Shown piece after piece: positions 39,183 through 64,000 of a DNA stretch of 64,000 nucleotides. The position numbers and the translations under genes are program-made. The notes beneath the pieces were generated by a model. The model was not told where the DNA came from, made no database searches, and saw only the letters and a list, made by a program, of their open reading frames with translations. The stretch covers positions 434,001-498,000 of the forward strand of contig OZ004581.1 in the NCBI GenBank assembly GCA_963924555.1. The letters are read 5' to 3'. This stretch comes from Crambe crambe (Eukaryota > Porifera > Demospongiae > Poecilosclerida > Crambeidae). Position 1 is the stretch's first letter. Every line of letters starts with the position of its first letter.

Positions 39183-39904
39183 TCTTCAAAAGGAGGGAAT
39201 ACCTACTGAAGACAATCTCTGACAGTCAACAATTGAATTTAGTAGGCAGCAGCAAGCTATAGGAGAGAGAGAGAGAGGCATCTTCAAAAGGAGGGAATAC
39301 CTACTGAAGACAATCTCTGAGAGTCAGGAATTGAATTTAGTAGCAGCAGAAATGGCAGCAGCTAGCCATAGAAGGAGAAGAAGACCTTGAAATGCTCTGG
39401 TTACTCAGACATGATTTCCAGAACAAGAAAAGGAAGTCCATGTGGTTGATGTGGATAGCTGGGAGCAACCCACCCTCAGGCAAGGATTCGAGCCATGCCA
39501 ATCTCCCCTATTGGTACAAACTCAAGGAATAACTATAGAGTGATGCAGAAGTAACTAAGTCTATCAGGACTAATGACTCATGGATGATCTCCAAATCAAA
39601 CTTAATTAAAGGAGGAGTGATGCAATTACAGATGAGTGAACTCAGGACACGGTGCAAAAAAAAACAAACCCAGGGATACAAATTGAACCTCTGAAGAGTG
39701 GAAATCATGTCTTTCCTGTAGGTCTCTTTTAGATGCAAACAGGCTTGGATTAATCTATCTTCTTGAGGGGCAAGGTTTCCGTAGTGAAAGTTGCTATGCA
39801 ATCACCTACTCCTCTATTGACTTACATAGGAGGTGTTTCATGAACTGCTTTCTAATAACTTTTATGTACATATCAGAACTTTTTGATACCATATGATGTC
39901 GGAT

Positions 39905-40085
39905 CAGAAAAAACTGATTAGAGAGGTGTGTGTCCTGATTAGAGAGGTGTCCTCATTTCTCAGGGATGAATTAATAACATCTGCATTTGTACTGACATGG
40001 CATACAAAAAAAAAAAGAGTAGAGAAGTGTCCTGATTAGAGATTAGATAAGTGTCCTGATCAGAGAGGGTCCTCATTTCATGGTG
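39905..40085. repeat. Dispersed GTCCTGATTAGAG repeat
   Basis: Repeated GATTAGAGAGGTGTCCTCAT units. Same family at 51175-51350. Confidence 0.55.
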
Positions 40086-40599
40086 TCACAATGCATGCAT
40101 GGCTTCAGGGCATTCTAGAACCAGCTGAAAGTCATACAGTAGTTCTGATATCATGTCCAAGACTACCAGACCACCTCCAAAAGAGGCTGTATGCATGCAT
40201 GCATGCATGCATGTATGTATGTATGTATGTGGGACCAGTGGACTATATAGGCCATACCATTAGAGTAGTACATAGGTAAGTAATTCAATTATACAGCAGA
40301 ACCTCTCTAATAGATGTCATCAGTGAGTGGAAGAAATGGGTCACATTATTTACAGAGACAAAGATCTGTGTGTGATCTTACCAAACACAAAATGGGGGGC
40401 GTGGAAACAAAGCTAGAAGAATTTAAAATTTCCCCTTTTATCAGTTGCTACACATGAATAATGAATAACGAAATTATTGGCATGCCCCCCTCCTGTCCTT
40501 TAGGGTTAAACATCCTTTAGCTAGAAGGGAAATAGTGTCACCCCTTCCTTAATGGGATATGGCCTGACTCCAAAATCTTATGTGCCACTTATTTACATG

Positions 40600-40810
40600 G
40601 GTAACCTCGTTTTAATCAGTCAACATCATGCTGGTAGTTTCAATTATCTCCTTTTTAATCAGGGGCACGGGTGACCTCGTTTTAATTAGTCAACATCATG
40701 CTGGAGGTTTCAATCATCTCCTTTTTAATCGGGGGCACAGGTGACCTCTCATTTTAATTGGTCAACATCATGCCGGTGGTTCGGATTATCTCCTTTTTAA
40801 ATCAGGGGCT
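40600..40810. repeat. ~78-bp tandem repeat, three copies
   Basis: Units contain GACCTCGTTTTAAT, GTCAACATCATGCTGG and ATCTCCTTTTTAATC. Confidence 0.8.
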
Positions 40811-41354
40811 ACCCTCTCATCAATTGCAAGGATGACCTCTGCAATCACCAGAGGGCATGATCTTTATCCAACAGCTTTGACCTCAAAGCTATTATAGCTC
40901 ATGGGAATTAAAATGTAATAGGATTATTTCATACCAGGACACTAAATTAATCAGGACACAAGCCACCGATTAGGACGATAGTCCTCTAAGATCAGGACAC
41001 CTCTCTAGCTCACACTGCCAGTTGGGAAGAAAGTTTTCTGAATTGGAACATCTCTAATTTTTCTTACAATCTCCCCCAAAAGCACAGGGGATTTGGTAGT
41101 AAAAATTTATGCAGCAGCAATGACACACTGGTTCTTGGCACTGGTAGGAAAAAGATTCCTGCATGCCGTAGATACTCTGGCTAAGGACACTCGACACAGT
41201 CCCAAAAACAATCATATTTAAGTACCTGGCTCAGCTACACAGTACAGAGAGTACAGAGAGAATACTTTTCGATGGAAACTCTTACACATAAACACCAATT
41301 TTGGGACCAATGGACGAGCTATAGCAACCTCCTACAGAAATATCAAATACTTAC

Positions 41355-41400
41355 AATAGTTCTCTTATATTCAGCAGACAAAGAGCATAAGATGCTGCAC
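41355..41400 (-). other. Candidate 5' exon of the MAP3K gene
   Basis: Bounded by TATAG|GTGCAG and ACTATT|gtaagt on the - strand. Read in the phase needed to join the next exon it is open (CSILCSLSAEYKRTI) but has no Met, and the exon before it is closed in that phase. Either 5' untranslated, or coding joined to an exon I have not found. Confidence 0.5.
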
Positions 41401-41633
41401 CTATAAATAATAATAATATATTATAACAGGATAATACAATAGGTAGGGTTGGTATTAGCAAGCCAGGGGTTTTTTTTTTTTATACGTTTAGTTAATAGCT
41501 GACCTAGCTATAGATAGACAAGTCAATACAATGCTATGCCTGGCAGTGTTTTGAAGGATGAATAGCTAGCTCTATATTACTATTGCTGTTAGAGTAGACG
41601 ACTGTTGTAGAAAGGCTATCGATCTAGACTCAC

Positions 41634-41795
41634 TTGTAAAACTAGCTTGTAAAACGTTCGTTGGCACTTTAACTGTAGATCCAGCGATGGTCGGTCGCTC
41701 TGATCGGGCTCCAGAAACTCTACGCGGTTTGTAATGGCCAAGTAAACTTCTGCTCGCCCAATAGATGCAGAGTCTTCATGTTTTGTGATCGCCTA
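41634..41795 (-). other. Candidate first, non-coding exon of the MAP3K gene
   Basis: Lies just downstream of a TATA-like box and ends at a good donor (TTACAA|gtgagt). Its first ATG (41779) opens a short upstream ORF of 19 codons that ends at 41720. The frame of the main protein is not open through this exon. Confidence 0.4.
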
Positions 41796-41820
41796 CAGTC
41801 TAGCTAGCTATAAGCTACTG

Positions 41821-41872
41821 ATTTATACCATTACGTCATGCGCATAGTTCTGTTCTCGATATGCGCGCGCAT
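41821..41872 (-). promoter_or_regulatory. MAP3K promoter: TATA, CRE and GC palindrome
   Basis: On the - strand in order: the palindrome ATGCGCGCGCAT (41861-41872), a CRE/ATF-like TGACGTAA (41831-41838) and TATAAAT (41821-41827), followed by the candidate first exon. Site names come from consensus knowledge; activity is inferred. Confidence 0.6.
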
Positions 41873-41960
41873 GCGGTTTGCATGCATCATTAATTGTAAT
41901 TAAAAGATTGTATTATAGTTACAAATATTTTGAATAATAATAAGAGCTAATTATTTTTTT

Positions 41961-42197
41961 ATGAATGATGATGAATTGAGGAGATCCAGTATAACTTTTT
42001 TTGAGCCTTCTCCTGTGAACCTATCATCTGGCCAGCTGGACGATCGTGATCGAGCAGATCTTGGGGGTGGGGCAGGAAGGTCTACTCAAGACTACTATGA
42101 ACCAGCACTGAAGAAAAAATTCTTGAGCTTCTGCATGGTGAACTTAGATAAGAATATATACATCAATGCTATGCCTTTACATATATACTATAAATGA
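41961..42197 (+). CDS. Small ORF of unknown status
   Basis: 78 codons from MNDDELRRSS to HIYYK. The first ~62 codons have a protein-like composition (acidic start, SPVNLSSGQLDDRDRADL, YYEPALKKKFLSFCM), then ATG|gtgaac could be a splice donor. It lies head-to-head with the MAP3K promoter ~90 bp away, so it could be a first exon. No downstream exon was found, so it may equally be chance. Family unrecognised. Confidence 0.25.
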   Translation: MNDDELRRSSITFFEPSPVNLSSGQLDDRDRADLGGGAGRSTQDYYEPALKKKFLSFCMVNLDKNIYINAMPLHIYYK

Positions 42198-44150
42198 TGT
42201 ATGATTCACCGTGAAGATTCACATCGTGCATGAGAAACATGGGATATGGGGATGTGATGTGATATCATTAAAGCGGTACACAAAGGTCTCAACATTACTG
42301 CACAAGAGTATTACATTGAGTGGTGAGCATTTTGTTGTCTGTCTGTTACTATGGTCTTATCATTAACAGACAGATATTGGCTATAGTTCTTCTGTTAAAG
42401 TAGTTCATACTTTGAACAAAAAATTTAATAATGTCCCTCCTTATTGAACAATCCAACAATGATTATTCTCAAACACAATAGGATGAAGATTGGTGGAAAT
42501 TCTGGTGCTCAAGTTAGGGTGGTGATTGAACAAGTTATGCAGTAATTATTGTGACTATAATGCCTTATGTAACACATATCATCATTGATGGCCTTATTCA
42601 GTTAACTTTTACTATCCTAGGTGTACACATTGGCTTGAAAATCCATCGTTTTAGCAGCAGAACTTTATTATTATATTATCGAAAAAAAATTGAAGATAAC
42701 CTGTCATAAATTTGGGGGATATTCTAGAATGCCCTTGTTTCAATTGTGACGACACACCCTTCATTAAAGTACAATAGCCGGTCCAGGCTGGAAATCCTAA
42801 CGAATAAATATTACTAATTATAAGGAATGAATCTTCATAAAATTACTGGTCAAAATCTGTTTTTTTATTGCCACTAGAAGAAGATTTCAGACGAGTGTAA
42901 AACATTAATTGAAGTAATAGTTGAATTATTACCTTATTTTTTCCAAAAATCACGAATCTTTGGATTTAATATTAACTCATAGTCATTTCCAACTCTATCC
43001 ACCCATTCATGGGTCGTTTGGTCCCTACAAATAAGCTAAACGACTTCTCCTGAGTCCTGTTACAGTTCAGGCTTCGAGCTGATTCAGTAAACAGTGATTC
43101 ACGTGATCAATAAAACTTCAAGAAAACAAGGTCCCAAAAAACCTCGAAAAAAGCTTCAGATTTGGCTAATTCGTTCATTTCTAGTTTAAAACTTAACTGT
43201 CTGTTAAAAAACATCAAAAAAGTGAGATAGAATGAGCCTAAAATGGTTTTTATAAGGGTCTGTTTCAGACATTCTTCGATTGTCAAGCATCCATTCACGT
43301 GAGATGAGGCTAGGTGTCTTGACTCAAAAAGCTCAAAAAACTCACTCGCTTTACTTGCATTTTCCACTACAACTATTCTAATGGATCTGCTATTCAGTCG
43401 TGGACTGTTTTGAGCCCAAACTAGACTGCTGTAGCTTAAAGTGTTGGAGAAAACGACCAAAAACTGTCCAGCCATAGATATGACGTCATACCCTTTTATG
43501 TCTCTACACAGTTTATATGGCAGAGAGAAAACCCTCGAAAAATCTTACAAAAGCGTAATGGCCGACCCTATAAAGCTTAAATATGAAACACGATTAGTAT
43601 ATAAACCTATATCTGTGGAAGAAAAGCTTTAAAAATGAGTCAAGCGCGGAAAATTTGTGACCATGTCGATGTGTATGATTCTCTATTAGGCCCTCCCTGG
43701 CCAAGAGGTGTGCTAAAATTCAGACATAAAATGCCTCCAACTTTCCAAATGCAAGGTATTCTCCAATTTTTTCTTGGCTGGATATTTGTATCTATGTATT
43801 TCACATAAGACATGCAAGTTTCAAGGCTGTAGCGCCTTCTTGAGAGTTTGCAGCTAGTGATTTGTAGGACCTTCAAGAAAACAAAATCTCTAACTTGCTA
43901 CATAATCGTTTGCCACTCCTCGGTACTTCGCTTGCTAGGAATTTTGAAAGATGCAAATTAAACAGTGCCCTCTGTACTCTTTTATATTGGAAATCAATTT
44001 TGTGTGGGTAGTTTAATGGCGGAGTTATACGCGATACAAAATCTCAAATAAGCACACCTCCTGGCTCTGAGACCAGCTTTTGTTGGAATTATCCCTGAAT
44101 GATCCGGGTGCACGTGATACTCCCTACGATCGGGTCGGGTAATATATGTT
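42198..44150. other. Gene-poor region before histone H1
   Basis: About 2 kb with no exon I can support. A 122-codon frame on the - strand (43107-43475) lacks any recognisable motif. Stretches 42960-43400 have the look of an old repeat, but I saw no ends. Confidence 0.5.
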
Positions 44151-44153
44151 TAC

Positions 44154-44160
44154 TATAAAA
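44154..44160 (+). promoter_or_regulatory. TATA box of the histone H1 gene
   Basis: ACTATAAAAAAAGAG, ~100 bp before the start codon. An E-box CACGTG is at 44112-44117. Confidence 0.65.
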
Positions 44161-44258
44161 AAAGAGCGCATTGCCGGGATAATCATTCTGAAGTCAAACC
44201 GCGAGGTGTTGAAGAAAGAAGATTTATATTCCGTCGCTCAAGAGTGAAGAAATCAACC

Positions 44259-44897
44259 ATGTCCGATGCTCCAGTTGCAGTTGCAAAGCCACCGGCAGCC
44301 AAGCCCAAGAAGGTGACAAAGAAGGCAGCTCCTATGCCACACCCTCCATACAATGAAATGGTCAAGAAAGCTATCGTCTCATTGAAGGATCGTCAAGGCT
44401 CCTCCCGTCAAGCTATCATCAAGTACATCAAGGAGAACTTCAAGGTCCGGGACAATGCTGACACTCACATCAAAATGTGCTTGAAGCGGCTTGTGGAGAA
44501 GAAAGTGCTTAGTCAAGTCAAGGGAAGTGGCGCATCGGGAAGCTTCAAATTGGCCAAGGTAGCAGAGAAGCCCAAGGCAAAGCCTGCAGCCAGCAAGCCC
44601 AAGAAGTCAGCAGCTCCTAAGAAGAAGCCTGCTTCAACTGCTGCCAAGGCAGGAGCAAAGAAGGCCTCTACTCCCAAGAAGACCACCAAGAAACCACCAG
44701 CAAAGAAGCAGAGCACAAAGCCCAAACCCAAGAAGGCTGGGGAGAAGAAACCTGCTGCAAAGAAGGCATCCACCAAACCAAAGAAGGTTACAACACCAAA
44801 GAAAGCTCCCAAGAAGCAAACAAAGAAGCCTGCATCCAAGAGCACTCCTAAGAAAGCTTCAAAGTCCAAGAAGACTGCAGCTAAGCCCAAGAAATAG
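44259..44897 (+). CDS. H1: Linker histone H1
   Basis: Intronless, 212 aa. Binds nucleosomal linker DNA and compacts chromatin. N-terminal tail MSDAPVAVAKPPAAKPKKVT. Globular winged-helix domain ~30-100: PPYNEMVKKAIVSLKDRQGS, SRQAIIKYIKENFKV, then the last helix and hairpin with VEKKVLSQVKGSGASGSFKL. C-terminal tail of ~110 residues, almost entirely Lys, Ala, Pro, Ser and Thr with many TPKK/KPKK motifs. The start is taken at MSDAP, preceded by CAACC, rather than the in-frame Met five codons upstream (MKKST), because MSD-like starts are usual for H1. TATA box before and histone stem-loop after, so a replication-dependent, probably non-polyadenylated transcript. Confidence 0.96.
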   Translation: MSDAPVAVAKPPAAKPKKVTKKAAPMPHPPYNEMVKKAIVSLKDRQGSSRQAIIKYIKENFKVRDNADTHIKMCLKRLVEKKVLSQVKGSGASGSFKLAKVAEKPKAKPAASKPKKSAAPKKKPASTAAKAGAKKASTPKKTTKKPPAKKQSTKPKPKKAGEKKPAAKKASTKPKKVTTPKKAPKKQTKKPASKSTPKKASKSKKTAAKPKK

Positions 44898-44933
44898 ACA
44901 CTGAACTCTCTCTCCTAACCTATTTTTCAAACC

Positions 44934-44949
44934 GGCTTTTTTAAAAGCC
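44934..44949 (+). terminator. Histone mRNA 3' stem-loop
   Basis: GGCTTTTTTAAAAGCC, 36 nt after the stop codon: six-base stem GGCTTT/AAAGCC and four-base loop TTTA, flanked by AACC and ACCACA. Matches the SLBP-bound element of replication-dependent histone mRNAs in size and shape. Confidence 0.9.
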
Positions 44950-45582
44950 ACCACAAGTACAGGAGGCTTCACCTCTTTTTTTGTGTTTTTATCCCATGTA
45001 CTGTACCCATTGTCTGTCTTTCCCATTTGCACTATAAGCTCCATTTGCACTTGTATCAATGTTCCTAGCTACTCTCGATCTCAGATAAGCTTCTTTGAGC
45101 TTCTCTCTAGAAAAAATTTTGGCGCCTCAATTCTTCAAATCGCAATGAGTGTGTGGGTGGTAAATGGGAAGGGCTAAGTAGTACACCCACGCAGCGCGCG
45201 AAGTCGCACGTGAAAATCACGTGTTGAGCATGTGAACATATCATGACCTATGACCTTCAAATGTGTAGCTTGACATTGTAAACTGTAGTCACTACCTATG
45301 CAGCTAGCAAGCTAGCTAGGACCTCAGCTACTGACGATAAGGTCATATTATATCTGCAGAAGTGCTGGCTGCAGAATTTTCTCCTGCTTGCAGTAAGTTG
45401 AGATAGCTAGCTGTTTCTAGCTACCACCTTCGTGGAGTAGCTCTCTCCAACAGCCAAGCAGCTAAGTTAGGTACATGTGAGAGACAGCTAGCCAGTGTTC
45501 TATGGTTGACTACACAGCTATCTTCCCCTCATTGTGAAGTATTTTTCTCCTCTCCCTTTTCCCCCTCTTCCTCCAGGCCACT
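44950..45582. other. Intergenic / 5' untranslated region before the ALFY gene
   Basis: No coding sequence. Ends in a pyrimidine-rich tract and CTCCAG at 45571-45576, so the first coding exon is preceded by a 5'-UTR intron. Confidence 0.55.
45207..45223. promoter_or_regulatory. Paired CACGTG E-boxes upstream of the ALFY gene
   Basis: GCACGTGAAAATCACGTGTT: two CACGTG hexamers with 11-bp spacing in the candidate promoter. bHLH-ZIP factors (USF, MITF/TFEB) bind such sites; TFEB control of this autophagy gene would be inference. Confidence 0.5.
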
Positions 45583-63939
<18,357 letters not shown>

Positions 63940-64000
63940 GTGAGCCATTGTAAAGGGGCACCATGCCAGCCTAAGGATGCAGGGATTGCATTAAGTGCAA
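63940..64000. other. Window end inside the ALFY gene
   Basis: Presumed intron start (gtgagcc after 63939). The remaining exons, including BEACH and WD40, lie outside. Confidence 0.45.

Larger units (their letters stand above)
38788..41354. other. Upstream intron of the MAP3K gene
   Basis: 2.6 kb without a coding exon. Holds a (GT)n tract, a ~100-bp duplication (39178-39350), dispersed repeats, an ATGC/TATG tract (40190-40230) and a ~78-bp tandem repeat (40600-40810). Confidence 0.55.

Noticed and set aside
39461..39500. GGATTCGAGCC as a tRNA B-box
   Set aside because: No A-box at proper distance and no cloverleaf could be drawn.
43107..43475. 122-codon - strand frame
   Set aside because: No recognisable motif, no matching splice partners, AT-rich composition; chance is more likely.
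44513..44890. 125-codon - strand frame over histone H1
   Set aside because: Phe/Leu/Gly/Ala-rich antisense of the Lys/Ala/Pro tail.

Overview
The window looks like nuclear DNA from an early-branching animal, most likely a sponge. The reasons are metazoan gene families (JNK with a TPY loop, a NIK-like MAP3K, an ALFY/WDFY3 orthologue, linker histone H1, class A GPCRs), many short GT-AG introns, short intergenic spaces, abundant GA/CT microsatellites and small TA-flanked inverted-repeat elements. The species cannot be fixed from the sequence alone. All exon coordinates were read by hand from splice consensus and reading-frame phase.

Layout: (1) 0.5-14.3 kb holds a tandem array of four two-exon rhodopsin-class GPCR units on the + strand. 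The first (A) is a pseudogene broken by a LINE reverse-transcriptase fragment and a 416-bp deletion; B, C and D are intact. Each unit carries the same upstream element built around an NRF-1-like GCGCATGCGC palindrome, and the introns and spacers are packed with MITE-like elements. (2) 15.7-20.0 kb, - strand: a complete 12-exon JNK-type MAP kinase. It is divergent with (3) 20.6-26.3 kb, + strand: a six-exon coiled-coil protein that I do not recognise. (4) 26.5-28.5 kb, - strand: a COR plus Death domain protein that starts inside the GTPase domain, next to a ~150-bp satellite array at 28.8-29.95 kb. (5) 30.2-38.8 kb, - strand, with 5' non-coding exons up to ~41.8 kb: a MAP3K most like NIK/MAP3K14. 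(6) 42-44.1 kb: gene-poor. (7) 44.26-44.90 kb: intronless histone H1 with a 3' histone stem-loop. (8) 45.58 kb to beyond the window end: the N-terminal ~2160 residues of an ALFY/WDFY3-type autophagy scaffold in at least 32 exons. A 4.4-kb intron of this gene holds, on the opposite strand, a two-exon kelch-repeat gene (56.67-57.91 kb).

Functionally, three neighbouring genes (JNK, COR-Death, NIK-like MAP3K) belong to stress, death or immune signalling families. That they form a working neighbourhood is inference. The strongest unusual signals are the GPCR array with its conserved promoter core and mosaic fourth copy, the nest of TA-flanked MITEs with a visible empty site, CT microsatellites that form the polypyrimidine tract at several splice acceptors, a ~560-bp inverted minisatellite, and the GTPase-headless COR-Death gene.
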